Shown here: positions 26,153 through 35,041 of the stretch, piece by piece
Numbering within the stretch: position 1 is the stretch's first letter
How the letters are laid out: every line of letters starts with the position of its first letter
Assembly: GCA_027391075.1 (NCBI GenBank)
Contig: DAHYHI010000042.1
Location: 121,367 to 185,366, forward strand
Length of the DNA stretch: 64,000 nucleotides
From: JAJZAM01 sp027391075
GTDB lineage: Bacteria > Actinomycetota > Acidimicrobiia > Acidimicrobiales > Palsa-688
Direction of reading: 5' to 3'
Position numbers and translations under genes: made by a program
Notes under the pieces: model-generated
Seen by the model: only the letters and a program-made list of their open reading frames with translations
What the model was told of the DNA's origin: nothing
Database searches by the model: none

Positions 26153-26446
26153 TCAGTTCCCCTCGAAGATCGGAATGCTCTGGCCGGGTGCGAGCGTCAC
26201 GACCGCCCGCTTAGTGTCCGGGCGCTTGCCGAAGGTCGGCTTGCCCCTGTTGCGCTTGCGCTTGCCGGGTCGGTTCAAGGTGTTCACCTTGACTACGTTC
26301 ACTGCGAAGATCGACTCGACGGCACGGCGTATCGCAGGCTTGTCCGCGCTGCGGGCAACCACGAACGTGTAGACGCCAGCGTCGATCAAACCGTAGGATT
26401 TCTCCGACACGACGGGGCGCAGGATCACGTCCCGGGGATCACTCAT
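26153..26446 (-). CDS. rplW: 50S ribosomal protein L23
   Basis: 97 aa from ATG 26446 (MSDPRDVILRPVVSEKSYGL); the longer frame upstream is antisense to nothing but lies inside rplD and is rejected. Docking site for trigger factor and SRP. It overlaps the end of rplD by 8 bp. Confidence 0.96.
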   Translation of the reverse strand: MSDPRDVILRPVVSEKSYGLIDAGVYTFVVARSADKPAIRRAVESIFAVNVVKVNTLNRPGKRKRNRGKPTFGKRPDTKRAVVTLAPGQSIPIFEGN

Positions 26447-27188
26447 CTCCCGCCTCCTCGGCGTCTTCGCTGGTGTCTTGCGACGTTGCTGGCTCTGGGT
26501 CTGGGGACGATTCCGCCGAAGGCGGTGTCTGGGCGGGTTTGGCCACAGTCGGACTTGCAACTGGCACCGAGGTGTCGGCCGGAGCCGGCAGGGTCGCTGC
26601 AGTGAAGACGATCCAGTCGTTACATAGAACGTCATAGGCGTTCAGTTCGCCGTCGAGAATCACCTGGACTTCGGGCAGGTTACGAAACGAACGGTAGGCG
26701 GCTTCGTCAGCTCGGGTCAGCACCACGAGCACCTTCCCGTCCAAGCCGAGCACGGAGAGGGCGGAGCGGGCGTCCTTGGTGCTGGGGGTCTCCCACGGCC
26801 AGCGGTCGACTACCGCAACTCGGCCTTGCGCCGCCCTGTCAGAGAGCGCACAGCGAAGAGCTAAGCGCACCATCTTGCGCGGCGTCCGCTGGCGGTAGCT
26901 GCGCGGCTTGGGGCCTAGTGCCACGCCACCGCCGGTGAAATGCGGAGCCCGCTCGGAACCCTGGCGGGCCCGGCCGGTGCCTTTCTGCTTGAAAGGCTTC
27001 TTCCCGCCGCCGGATACCTCAGCCCTTGTCTTGGTGGACTGTGTCCCAGCGCGAGCTGCGGCTAGCTGAGCGGTCACGACCTGGTGAAGGAGAGGGATGT
27101 TCGCGTCGACACCGAACACGGTCTCGTCGAGGTCCACGCTTGTGTCGACCTCGCCGGTCACGAAGCGTCGTTGCACGGTCAGGGTCAT
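26439..27188 (-). CDS. rplD: 50S ribosomal protein L4 with acidic C-terminal tail
   Basis: 249 aa; usual length is 200-220. The tunnel-loop region has KPFKQKGTGRARQGSERAPH. After residue about 205 comes a Pro/Ser/Glu-rich tail ending EDAEEAGDE, which is unlike neighbouring folds and likely disordered. Confidence 0.97.
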   Translation of the reverse strand: MTLTVQRRFVTGEVDTSVDLDETVFGVDANIPLLHQVVTAQLAAARAGTQSTKTRAEVSGGGKKPFKQKGTGRARQGSERAPHFTGGGVALGPKPRSYRQRTPRKMVRLALRCALSDRAAQGRVAVVDRWPWETPSTKDARSALSVLGLDGKVLVVLTRADEAAYRSFRNLPEVQVILDGELNAYDVLCNDWIVFTAATLPAPADTSVPVASPTVAKPAQTPPSAESSPDPEPATSQDTSEDAEEAGDE

Positions 27189-27829
27189 CGCTTACCTCCC
27201 TTGATCGCGTCCCGGATGACAACCATTCCACCTCGGGGTCCGGGCACGGCCCCTTTGAGGAGCAGAAGGTTGCGCTCCGTATCGGCCTTGACCACCTCAA
27301 GGTTCAGCGTGGTCACGTTGCCGGAGCCGTACTGGCCGGCCATGCGAGTCCCTTTGAACACCCTCGCCGGCGTCGCACACGCCCCGACCGAGCCGGGAGC
27401 CCGGTGGTGCTTGTGGTTACCGTGGCTGGCGCCCTGGCCGGAGAAGTTGTGGCGTTTCATCCCGCCGGCGAAACCCTTACCTTTGCTCATGGCGGTCACG
27501 TCGACCTTGTCACCGGCGGCCAGGACTTCGAGGGTTATCTCGTCTCCGACCCCGATCCCGTCGGTGTCGTCGATCCGAAGTTCGACCAGGCGCTTGCCCG
27601 GGTCGACACCTGCAGCTGCGAAGTGTCCGGCCTCGGGCTTGTTGAGCCTCTGGGCTTTCTTCTGGCCGTAGGTGACCTGGAGGGCACGGTAACCGTCGCG
27701 CTCGGGGGTCTTGACTGCCACGACACGGACAGGGTCTACCCGGACGACCGTAACCGCTATCACGCGGTTTTGGTCGTCCCACACCTGGCTCATGCCGACT
27801 TTCTCGCCGACTATCGCTTTGGATGGCAC
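27185..27829 (-). CDS. rplC: 50S ribosomal protein L3
   Basis: 214 aa; MSKGKGFAGGMKRHNFSGQG and GSVGACATPARVFKGTRMAG are the family core. GTG start at 27829. It heads this ribosomal array: the usual upstream neighbour rpsJ is missing and is found 23.75 kb away at 51.6-51.9 kb. Confidence 0.97.
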   Translation of the reverse strand: MPSKAIVGEKVGMSQVWDDQNRVIAVTVVRVDPVRVVAVKTPERDGYRALQVTYGQKKAQRLNKPEAGHFAAAGVDPGKRLVELRIDDTDGIGVGDEITLEVLAAGDKVDVTAMSKGKGFAGGMKRHNFSGQGASHGNHKHHRAPGSVGACATPARVFKGTRMAGQYGSGNVTTLNLEVVKADTERNLLLLKGAVPGPRGGMVVIRDAIKGGKR

Positions 27830-27858
27830 AGCTGAACTCTTTCCTGGGGCTCGTGGCG

Positions 27859-27922
27859 GAGGTGGGCTTTCTAAGGACCCACCTCACACGCGGATGCTCC
27901 GCTCAGCAGCACTGGCGGAGCA
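27859..27922 (-). promoter_or_regulatory. Two-hairpin leader upstream of rplC
   Basis: On the minus strand two perfect 8-bp stems stand in the leader. The distal one is TGCTCCGC/GCGGAGCA (27922-27895, 12-base loop). The proximal one is GAGGTGGG/CCCACCTC (27885-27859, 11-base loop), about 30 bases before the rplC start. They could form an autoregulatory ribosomal-protein leader or an attenuator; function is inferred. Confidence 0.5.
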
Positions 27923-28025
27923 CTCGAAAAATGACTTCGCCGCGGGGTCTCCTCAGCTTCCTCGACCCGCTAGCGGGACGAGGGCGCGTCGGACACACGC
28001 GGACACCGTTGTTACGACAAGGGCG

Positions 28026-28031
28026 AGTATA
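28026..28031 (-). promoter_or_regulatory. Candidate -10 of the rplC operon
   Basis: TATACT on the minus strand, about 195 bp upstream of the rplC start, would produce a long leader containing both hairpins. No consensus -35 is present at 16-18 bp, so this is only a candidate. Confidence 0.35.
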
Positions 28032-28117
28032 GCCGCCCCGTGTGACTCGCGCGCCAGCAGCTGCTAAGCGAAGCGGATTCCGTCGCGACCTGGACCGGTT
28101 TCGGCCAGACTTAGAGG

Positions 28118-29413
28118 ATGCCTTACGCCTTCGCTCCTCCCCCGGCACAGCTGGGGACGTCGAGTGCTGTTGCCCCCAGGGTGTCAGAGATCCGAGCTCA
28201 ACTCCATTTCGACGCCGAGGCAGCCGAAGCCCGGGCCGTCGCAACCGTCGAATTCACCACCGGCGATTTCGACGGGAAGCCAGCCCTCGACCTACGCCAG
28301 GATCTCCTTTGGGTTCGCCTCGACTCCAAGAACCTCTCTACTGATGCCTTCGCTCCCCTGGACCTCGGGGCCGGTTGGGATCAGCGGATGCGGGTGCTCG
28401 ACGTCGACCTGCCTGCCGGAAGCCGACACCGCCTCGAGGTCGGCTACGAGCTCGGCACCCCCGACGCTGAAGGCGCCAAGGCGATCGGTTGGACGAGAGG
28501 GGCGGTCGACTTCGACTTTTGGATGTCTGACCTTCACCCTGGACGTTACCTGGAGATGTGGGTGCCTGCGCCGCTCGTCCACGACCGCTTCGCACTGCAT
28601 CTCGACATCACCCTCGACGGCGTCGACAGACCCCACAAGCTTCTTGCCAACACCGCCGGAATTGACGCGACTCAGGGTGGGCGCCACTGGAGTCTCGTGT
28701 ACCCGGCTCACTACACCTCCTTGTCGCCTATGCTGGTCATAGCCCCCGCAGAGCGCCTTGAAACTAGACGCTCGGCGGTGCGGGTGGCGGGGCGGAGCCG
28801 GTCGCTGGGCCTGGTGGTCGCTCAACTCGACGACGCAGGTGCCGACCTGGCCGCATGCGAAGCCGACCTGCGAGCTTGGTTATCCTACCTGGCCTCCCGA
28901 TACGAGCCGTGGGCCCACGGTGACACCTTCTGGGCGGTGTTGTGGGGCTCGACACGCGGGATGGAATACGACGGGGCCACCACCTCGTCGGTGTCGGCGC
29001 TTGAGCACGAGGTGTTCCATAGCTGGTTCGGCCGAGGCGTCAAGCCAGCAAGGGCATCGGACGGCTGGATCGACGAAGCTCTGGCCGTGTGGTCCACCTC
29101 CAGCCGGCGCAGCGAGCATCCAAGGTTCCTGACCGAGGATCTCGGCCTCGACCAGCCCCCCGTCGAGCTGTACCCGCCGCACCCCTGGTCCCGCCACACC
29201 CCAGCGGCCGCTTATAGCGAAGGTCCACGTCTGATAGGTGCCATAGCCAACCTCATGGGCGGCGCGGACAGGATGAGGGCGGCACTCGCCGACTGGTACC
29301 GTGCGAACGCCGGGAAGATGGTCACCACCGACGGCCTCGCGGCGCACCTCAAAGCATGGTCCGGCCTCGACATCGGACCTTGGTGGGCCCGGTACGTACA
29401 CGGTAGGGACTGA
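28118..29413 (+). CDS. M1-like (gluzincin) metallopeptidase
   Basis: 431 aa. The zinc motif HEVFH near residue 297 is followed after 18 residues by the glutamate of WIDEALAVW, the exact HExxH-X18-E spacing of M1 peptidases. GMEYDGAT shortly before resembles the GxMEN exopeptidase motif with N replaced. The N-terminal half is beta-rich, like the M1 saddle domain, but the protein is only half the length of aminopeptidase N. No signal peptide or membrane span, so probably cytoplasmic. Divergent from rplC. Confidence 0.8.
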   Translation: MPYAFAPPPAQLGTSSAVAPRVSEIRAQLHFDAEAAEARAVATVEFTTGDFDGKPALDLRQDLLWVRLDSKNLSTDAFAPLDLGAGWDQRMRVLDVDLPAGSRHRLEVGYELGTPDAEGAKAIGWTRGAVDFDFWMSDLHPGRYLEMWVPAPLVHDRFALHLDITLDGVDRPHKLLANTAGIDATQGGRHWSLVYPAHYTSLSPMLVIAPAERLETRRSAVRVAGRSRSLGLVVAQLDDAGADLAACEADLRAWLSYLASRYEPWAHGDTFWAVLWGSTRGMEYDGATTSSVSALEHEVFHSWFGRGVKPARASDGWIDEALAVWSTSSRRSEHPRFLTEDLGLDQPPVELYPPHPWSRHTPAAAYSEGPRLIGAIANLMGGADRMRAALADWYRANAGKMVTTDGLAAHLKAWSGLDIGPWWARYVHGRD

Positions 29414-29484
29414 CCGGCCCAGCTCCGATAGCCGGCCCAGCTCCGGTGGTCGGTCGCGCCCGGCGGGAACAGCTTCGGCAGGCC

Positions 29485-29985
29485 TTAAGAACCCGAGTTA
29501 CCGCCAGGCCACCGGCGGGGGTCGCCAGTCCTCTCGCCGGGCAGCATCGGCGGCTTGGGCTCACCGGCGGCGTCGTCGTCGGGTTTCCATGATCTCGCGT
29601 CTATTACCAACCCCCCGCCGGCGGGAAAGCGCCGAACATGGTGGGCAAGGCGGTGGCCGCCCAAGCGGATCACTGCGTGGCGCACCGGCCCGACCATCAA
29701 CGCCAAGCCCAAGGCGTCACCGACGAAGCCCGGCACTGTGATCAGGACACCTCCGACCAGCACGACGATACCGTCGAGGAGCTCTCTCGTCGGCAGCTCG
29801 CCGCGCTCCAAGCGCTCCCGGGTGTGCGCCAACACTCCTAAACCCACCCGCTTCACTATGAACGGACCTAGAGCGCTCACCCCGAAGAGGAGCACCAACG
29901 CGAGTAACACCCCGACACGGTCAGCCACCACCACGAACGCGGCTATCTCCACCGCCAAAGCCAGTGCTGCTGCGAGGAGGATCAC
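29485..29985 (-). CDS. fxsA: FxsA family membrane protein
   Basis: 166 aa with four hydrophobic segments in the first 110 residues; the segment LLDGIVVLVGGVLITVPGFV is typical of FxsA, whose overproduction suppresses F exclusion of phage T7 in E. coli. A polar, Pro-rich C-terminal tail follows. Divergent from the small membrane pair at 30.0 kb. Confidence 0.85.
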   Translation of the reverse strand: MILLAAALALAVEIAAFVVVADRVGVLLALVLLFGVSALGPFIVKRVGLGVLAHTRERLERGELPTRELLDGIVVLVGGVLITVPGFVGDALGLALMVGPVRHAVIRLGGHRLAHHVRRFPAGGGLVIDARSWKPDDDAAGEPKPPMLPGERTGDPRRWPGGNSGS

Positions 29986-30044
29986 ACCTAAGGGTACTGT
30001 CTGTTAAGGCTCGAACACCGGGAGTGTCCGATGACTGAAAGGAC

Positions 30045-30527
30045 ATGACGCCCAAGCCCTCGAAGGCGGCCCGGCTTCTCGGGGGCCTTCCCACAAGGCG
30101 CTTCACAGCCCTCGCCTTGATCTCAGTGGCCTACGCCTGGTACGCGACGGGCCTCAGACCTTTCACTGACTCCGCCTACGAGGCGGTGTTCGTAGCCGCC
30201 GCGATCCTCCTAGTGTTCGGCCTGCTAAGCCCAGCTGGCCGTCGCACGCCGCGAGGCCCGCTGGCGTTGCGAGCTGTCGCGCCGTGGGTTGCCCTGGTCG
30301 CGGTGGCGGCCTGCCTGGAGGCGGCCGGACTGGCGCTGGGCGGGCGCTCCCCGGTGGTTCCCACCCTGAGCACCGTCGTCGACCACGCGCTGCGGTGGCA
30401 CGCTTCCCGGTTCGTGTTGTTCTTAGGGTGGCTGGAGGTCGGAACGAGACCACTCTCGGGACCGTGGAGGCGAATGTCGCAGCGCCCGTCTAGCCCAGGA
30501 CCGCAGCAGACGGGACCGCAGCTTTGA
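30045..30527 (+). CDS. Hypothetical membrane protein
   Basis: 160 aa with four hydrophobic segments (about residues 20-38, 45-62, 75-98, 118-130). I do not recognise a family with certainty. It overlaps the next small membrane protein by 4 bp (TTGA), so the two are probably made together. Confidence 0.7.
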   Translation: MTPKPSKAARLLGGLPTRRFTALALISVAYAWYATGLRPFTDSAYEAVFVAAAILLVFGLLSPAGRRTPRGPLALRAVAPWVALVAVAACLEAAGLALGGRSPVVPTLSTVVDHALRWHASRFVLFLGWLEVGTRPLSGPWRRMSQRPSSPGPQQTGPQL

Positions 30528-30727
30528 TAGTCACCGTCGTCTGGCTCGTCTTGCTGTCAGGGGGTTTCGCCTGGGAGCTCTACTGTCACCTGCGCCCGGG
30601 CCGCTGGGCTAGCCTCGCTACGGTCAGCTCTTGGCTCTGGCAGCGCCGAGCCGGGCGTGTCTTTCTCGTGGCCGTGTGGGCGTTCGTGGGATGGCATTTC
30701 TTCTCCCGCTACACCGCGCCCCGCTGA
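30524..30727 (+). CDS. Small membrane protein, DUF6186-like
   Basis: 67 aa, two membrane spans (residues 3-20 and 46-62) ending in VGWHFFSRYTAPR, a pattern I associate with actinobacterial DUF6186 proteins of unknown function. TTG start overlapping the stop of the preceding membrane protein. Confidence 0.65.
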   Translation: MIVTVVWLVLLSGGFAWELYCHLRPGRWASLATVSSWLWQRRAGRVFLVAVWAFVGWHFFSRYTAPR

Positions 30728-30742
30728 CATCCCCTCTAACAC

Positions 30743-30765
30743 GCTGCGACCCTGAGAGTCGCAGC
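30743..30765 (+). terminator. Stem-loop after the small membrane pair
   Basis: Perfect 8-bp stem GCTGCGAC/GTCGCAGC with a 7-base loop, 16 bases after the stop. There is no U-run, as is common for actinobacterial terminators, so termination is plausible but unproven. Confidence 0.5.
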
Positions 30766-30862
30766 GCCCGCGATCTGCGAAGCTGTACGAGACTAATCCA
30801 CTAATCCGAACCGGTGCCTTGGCTTGTCGCCCCTTCTCGAACTCGAAGGATTCAGGAGCATC

Positions 30863-31222
30863 ATGGCTAACTCAGCGAAAGGGCAGCGTCTCTGCGTATA
30901 CATTTCGGAGGCCGATCGATTCCGTCATCAGCCGCTCGTTGACGCCCTGATCGAGGCCGCTCGCGACGAGGGAATCGCCGGTGGGACAGCGATGCGTGGC
31001 ATCGAAGGCTTCGGGGCGAGTCGACATCTCGCGACCGCCCGGATGCTGTCGTCTTCCGACAACCTTCCAGTGGTGGTCGTTTTCGTAGACGATGAAATCA
31101 ACATCGGACGGTTCGTCCCCACCGTCGAGAACATGATCGGCCACGGTTTGGTGACGGTGGAGGACGTGGACTTTCCGTGTCGTCGTGGTCACGGTATCGA
31201 TCGGCATTCCGAGACCAGGTGA
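30863..31222 (+). CDS. DUF190 family protein
   Basis: 119 aa from the ATG at 30863, preceded by AGGAG; an in-frame earlier start at 30824 is less likely. DUF190 resembles PII signal proteins in fold (RHQPLVDALIEAARDEGIAG, then RGIEGFGASRH, then VVVFVDDEINIG). These proteins often accompany CrcB fluoride exporters, but no crcB or recognisable fluoride riboswitch is visible here. Role unknown. Confidence 0.88.
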   Translation: MANSAKGQRLCVYISEADRFRHQPLVDALIEAARDEGIAGGTAMRGIEGFGASRHLATARMLSSSDNLPVVVVFVDDEINIGRFVPTVENMIGHGLVTVEDVDFPCRRGHGIDRHSETR

Positions 31223-31311
31223 CGTAAAGCCGGCTTGTAAGTAGCAGGTCGGGCCTTCCTCTTACATCTCCCCCAGACCGACAGTCGGTCGTCCTACCGT
31301 TTTGCGCCTGG

Positions 31312-33618
31312 GTGGCCTTGTGCCGGCTCACCCGGCGGGCCTATAAAGGAGGCCGGTCGCCGCCATCGCAGACGCGACCCACCAACGCAAGCCGCAGGGG
31401 GAGGTGCCACACGAACTCGGACCCACCAGGAGGACAGCCGCAGGGCGCTGCGTCTTACCGGGCGGACCTGCGCTCGCTGTTCAACGCCGCCTCGGTCGCG
31501 CTGATCGGGGCGACCGAACGCTCCCAGTGGTCTGTGTACACATACGAGAACCTGACCCGGTTCTCGCCCGACGTCGAAGTCCACGTGGTGCATCCCCGCC
31601 ACAGCGAGGTGCACGGCAGGACCGCCGTACCGTCGCTTAGCGCCATCGGCGCGAAAGTGGACCTCGCCTACATCATGGTTCCAACCTCTGCTGTCCTCGA
31701 CGTCGTCGAAGAAGCCGCGGACGCGGGCGTGACCAACCTGGTGGTGCTCACCGCCGGCTTCGCCGAGGCGGGCGAGGAGGGGGCGGCGCTGGAAGCCCAG
31801 CTCGCGGAGCTGGCCAGGCGGCGGGGTTTGACGGTCCTAGGTCCGAACGGGAACGGGTTCATCAACGTCGCCCGCGGGGTGACCCCCTACGGGCTGCCGA
31901 TAACCCCGCCCCTCGAACCGGGTCCCGTCGGGATCGTCCTGCAGTCGGGTGGATTGGCGAGCGCTGTGCTCTCGGCGGCCCAGTCGAGGGGCATAGGAGT
32001 CAGCCTTCTGTGCTCGACGGGCAACGAGGCTGTCACTTCCGCGACCGACATCATCTCTTACCTTGTCGCCGACGAGCACACCCGGGTGATCGCTGCGTTC
32101 TTGGAGTCGGTCAGGAACCCCGCCGAGTTCCGACGGGTCGCCGGGATGGCGCTCGCCGCCGGCAAGCCGATCGTCGCGTTGAAGACTGGCAGGACTGCTG
32201 CAGGGGCGCGAGCGGCCTTGGCGCACACCGGGGCGCTCGCGGGCGACGACCGTGTCGTCGACGCGGCGTTCCGCCAGCTCGGCGTCATCAGGGTCGGTTC
32301 TTTGGAGGAGATGCTGGCCACCGCCGGCTACCTCGGCTACCATCCCGGCCTGGCCGGCCGGCGTATCGCCGCAGTGACCGCGTCGGGAGGGGCTTGCGAC
32401 CTGCTGGCCGACCGGGCATCGGACGAAGGCCTCGAACTTCCCGAGTTCCCCCCCGCCACGCTTGAGGACCTTCAAGGTATCCTCCCGGCTTTCTCCAACC
32501 CGCATAACCCTCTCGACGTGACCGGCTACGTGGTAGTCGACCCGACGCTGGCCCTTTCCGCGCTCGGAATCGTGGGACGCGAGGCAGAAGGCCGCTACGA
32601 CATGATCGTCTATTCGACCGCGGTACCCCGCCAGCCTCCGGCTAACCCTGCGCTGGCCGAGGCTCGCATGGACGCCGTCGCCAAAGCCAGGGACTCGTCG
32701 GCGGTGCCCGTGGTACTGCAAAGCTCGGTTAGCTCCGACCTCACGCCTTACGGCAGGCAGCTGCTGTCCGAACGCGGCCTGTACATCCTGGACGGCATCG
32801 AGCTCGGCACCCGCGCCATAGGACATGGAGCCCGATACCACGAGCAGCGCGCTCGCAGTCTCAGCGTTGCCCCCCCGGCGCCTTCGGAACCTCTGGAGGT
32901 TCCCGCCGGGGCGCACGGGGTGTGGCCTGAGCACCTCACTCGGAGGCTACTTGAAGACGCTGGGATCCCGGTCGTGCCGGCCAGGCTGGTCACCTCCAGC
33001 GACGAAGCCCTCGCAGCAGCGCAAGCCTTCGCCGTGCCCGTGGCGCTCAAAGTCGCATCCGCTTCGATAGCCCACAAGTCCGACGTCGGAGGGGTACGCC
33101 TGGGGGTCGCCCCCGCGCAAGCCGGGGTTGCCTACTGCGAGTTGATCGCACGGGTTGGGCAGGCAAGGCCAGACGTCACCTTGGACGGGGTTCTCGTCTC
33201 CCCGATGCTCCCGGACGGCGTCGAGCTTCTCGTGGGGGTCAGCACCGACGCCACTTGGGGCAAAGTCCTGTCGGTCGCTCTGGGCGGCGTCTGGGTCGAA
33301 CTGCTCGGCGACGCCGCCATCCGACTTCTTCCCGCAAGCGAAGCGGACGTCGAAGAGATGCTCGCCTCACTGCGCGCCGCCGCTGTCCTGCGAGGAGCTC
33401 GCGGCACCCGTGGCGTGGACGTCGGTCGTCTAGCCGAGGTGGTAGCGGCCATCGGACGGCTCGGCGAAGGTCTGGGTGACGCTTTGGACACTTTGGAAGT
33501 CAATCCGCTTTGGGCCTCGGAAGGCAGCGTAGAAGTTCTAGACGCCTTGGCTATCTGGGCGCAACACCCGTCGGGGCTGTCGGGGATGCCGGCGCCCGGT
33601 GAGTCCGCCGCCCGGTGA
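31312..33618 (+). CDS. NDP-forming acyl-CoA synthetase (acetyl-CoA synthetase-like), fused alpha and beta parts
   Basis: 768 aa. The N-terminal CoA-binding/ligase part includes GPNGNGFINVARG and the likely phosphohistidine in ALAHTGALAGDD (about residue 306). The C-terminal part from about residue 540 is ATP-grasp (VALKVASASIAHKSDVGGV). Such enzymes interconvert acyl-CoA and acid with ADP/ATP. The GTG start at 31312 lacks a ribosome site; conserved sequence begins only at about residue 50 (ADLRSLFNAASVALIG), so the true start may be later. First gene of a catabolic cluster with SDR, DUF35, thiolase and acyl-CoA dehydrogenase. Confidence 0.88.
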   Translation: MALCRLTRRAYKGGRSPPSQTRPTNASRRGRCHTNSDPPGGQPQGAASYRADLRSLFNAASVALIGATERSQWSVYTYENLTRFSPDVEVHVVHPRHSEVHGRTAVPSLSAIGAKVDLAYIMVPTSAVLDVVEEAADAGVTNLVVLTAGFAEAGEEGAALEAQLAELARRRGLTVLGPNGNGFINVARGVTPYGLPITPPLEPGPVGIVLQSGGLASAVLSAAQSRGIGVSLLCSTGNEAVTSATDIISYLVADEHTRVIAAFLESVRNPAEFRRVAGMALAAGKPIVALKTGRTAAGARAALAHTGALAGDDRVVDAAFRQLGVIRVGSLEEMLATAGYLGYHPGLAGRRIAAVTASGGACDLLADRASDEGLELPEFPPATLEDLQGILPAFSNPHNPLDVTGYVVVDPTLALSALGIVGREAEGRYDMIVYSTAVPRQPPANPALAEARMDAVAKARDSSAVPVVLQSSVSSDLTPYGRQLLSERGLYILDGIELGTRAIGHGARYHEQRARSLSVAPPAPSEPLEVPAGAHGVWPEHLTRRLLEDAGIPVVPARLVTSSDEALAAAQAFAVPVALKVASASIAHKSDVGGVRLGVAPAQAGVAYCELIARVGQARPDVTLDGVLVSPMLPDGVELLVGVSTDATWGKVLSVALGGVWVELLGDAAIRLLPASEADVEEMLASLRAAAVLRGARGTRGVDVGRLAEVVAAIGRLGEGLGDALDTLEVNPLWASEGSVEVLDALAIWAQHPSGLSGMPAPGESAAR

Positions 33619-33715
33619 GTCCGCCGCCCGGGAACCCGGCGGAACCCAGTCGATGAGAGGAGCACACGAATGACACCACACCAACGTCACTCCGGCGAGC
33701 GAAAGTCACCGGCGT

Positions 33716-34528
33716 ATGCCTGACGGGGACCTCGCGGGCCGGGTTGCCGTGGTGACCGGAGCGAGCCGCGGGATAGGAGCAGCCATAGCCGAACGTTTCG
33801 CCCGTGCGGGAGCCGCTGTGGCGGTCAGCGCGAGGACGGTCGCCCCCGGCGACTCCCCCCTGCCCGGGACGATAACCGAGACGGTCGAGAGGATCCGCTC
33901 CGAAGGGGGGGCGGCCGAAGCCGTGGCGGCTGACATGTCACGTCCCGACGAGCGCGAGAGGCTCATCGCCGAGGTCGAAGCCCGTCTCGGCAAGCCCGAC
34001 GTGCTCGTGTCCAACGCAGCGGTGACGTTCTTCGCTCCCATCGCAGAGTTCCGCCCCAAACGCCACCAGCTCATGTTCGAGGTGCAAGTGGCAGCGCCCA
34101 TGCACCTCGCGCAGCTGGTCCTACCAGCGATGAGATCCAAAGGCGAGGGCTGGATCCTCAACATCTCTTCCGGCGCGGCGCGTCACCCTCAGATCCCACC
34201 GGACCCAAACCGGCCGGTTGGAGGCACGGTGTACGGCATGTGCAAAGCAGCTCTGGAGCGTTTCACCACCGGCCTGGCGGCGGAGGCGTACTTCGACAAC
34301 GTGGCTGTCAACGCTCTGTCGCCGAACCGTGTCGTGCCTACCCCCGGCACCTTGTACCACCACCTCGTGCGCCCAGACGACCCCGACCAGCAAGTCGAAG
34401 CCCCCGATGTGATGGCCGAAGCTGCGCTGGCCCTGTGCTCGCGACCTCCAAGGGAGCTGACCGGCAGGATCGCCTACAGCCAGGACCTCCTAGACGAACT
34501 GGGGATCACCCTCGGGGCGCCCAAGTGA
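33716..34528 (+). CDS. Short-chain dehydrogenase/reductase
   Basis: 270 aa Rossmann enzyme with cofactor motif TGASRGIG near residue 17, a serine in LNISSGAA and the catalytic YGMCK (Y..xK). The insert HPQIPPDPNRPVGG before the tyrosine is longer than usual. It overlaps the DUF35 gene by GTGA, placing it in the acyl-CoA catabolic operon; it probably oxidises a hydroxyacyl-CoA or similar substrate. Substrate unknown. Confidence 0.88.
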   Translation: MPDGDLAGRVAVVTGASRGIGAAIAERFARAGAAVAVSARTVAPGDSPLPGTITETVERIRSEGGAAEAVAADMSRPDERERLIAEVEARLGKPDVLVSNAAVTFFAPIAEFRPKRHQLMFEVQVAAPMHLAQLVLPAMRSKGEGWILNISSGAARHPQIPPDPNRPVGGTVYGMCKAALERFTTGLAAEAYFDNVAVNALSPNRVVPTPGTLYHHLVRPDDPDQQVEAPDVMAEAALALCSRPPRELTGRIAYSQDLLDELGITLGAPK

Positions 34529-35025
34529 GCCCGCAGCAGTCACTTTCGGGCGACCGGCCGAAGGCCGCTCCGAAGCCGACCCCCGAGACCCAACCCTACT
34601 GGGACGCAGCCAACCGCCGGGAGCTGGCGATCCAACGGTGCACGTCTTGCGGGAAGGCGTTCTTCTACCCGCGCTCGGCTTGCCCCGTCTGCTACTCGAA
34701 GCAAGTCGAGTGGTTCGTCGCTTCGGGGCGCGCCCGGCTTCACACGTACCTGATAAGCCACCGCCCGGCCCCCGGGTTCGCCGAGCAGGTGCCCTACGCG
34801 ATCGCCGTCGTTGAGCTGGAGGAAGGCCCCCGGATGATGACCAACGTCGTCGGGGTGGACAACACTCCCGAGAACCTGGTGTTGGACATGGACCTCGAAG
34901 TGGACTTCGAGCCTCGGGGAGCCCAACTGGTGCCCGTGTTCCGTCCGGCGGGGAGCCGAGCGGAGAACGCGGCGGGGCACGCGGCGGGGAGCGTGGCAGG
35001 TAGCCCGGCGGAGAGCCCGGCATGA
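34525..35025 (+). CDS. DUF35 zinc-ribbon/OB-fold protein, partner of thiolase-like enzyme
   Basis: 166 aa from GTG 34525, overlapping the SDR stop. A rubredoxin-like zinc ribbon (CTSCGKAFFYPRSACPVC, residues about 33-50) precedes an OB-fold. DUF35 proteins such as ChsH2 form complexes with thiolase-like SCP2/Ltp enzymes; the next gene is exactly such an enzyme. The last 30 residues are low-complexity Ala/Gly/Ser. It binds acyl-CoA in known cases. Confidence 0.88.
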   Translation: MSPQQSLSGDRPKAAPKPTPETQPYWDAANRRELAIQRCTSCGKAFFYPRSACPVCYSKQVEWFVASGRARLHTYLISHRPAPGFAEQVPYAIAVVELEEGPRMMTNVVGVDNTPENLVLDMDLEVDFEPRGAQLVPVFRPAGSRAENAAGHAAGSVAGSPAESPA

Positions 35026-35041
35026 ACCCGAAAGGCAGACC

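Noticed and set aside
30728..30862. Fluoride riboswitch before the DUF190 gene.
   Set aside because: DUF190 often accompanies crcB, but neither the conserved riboswitch core nor crcB is visible. The only structure is a simple 8-bp stem after the preceding gene.
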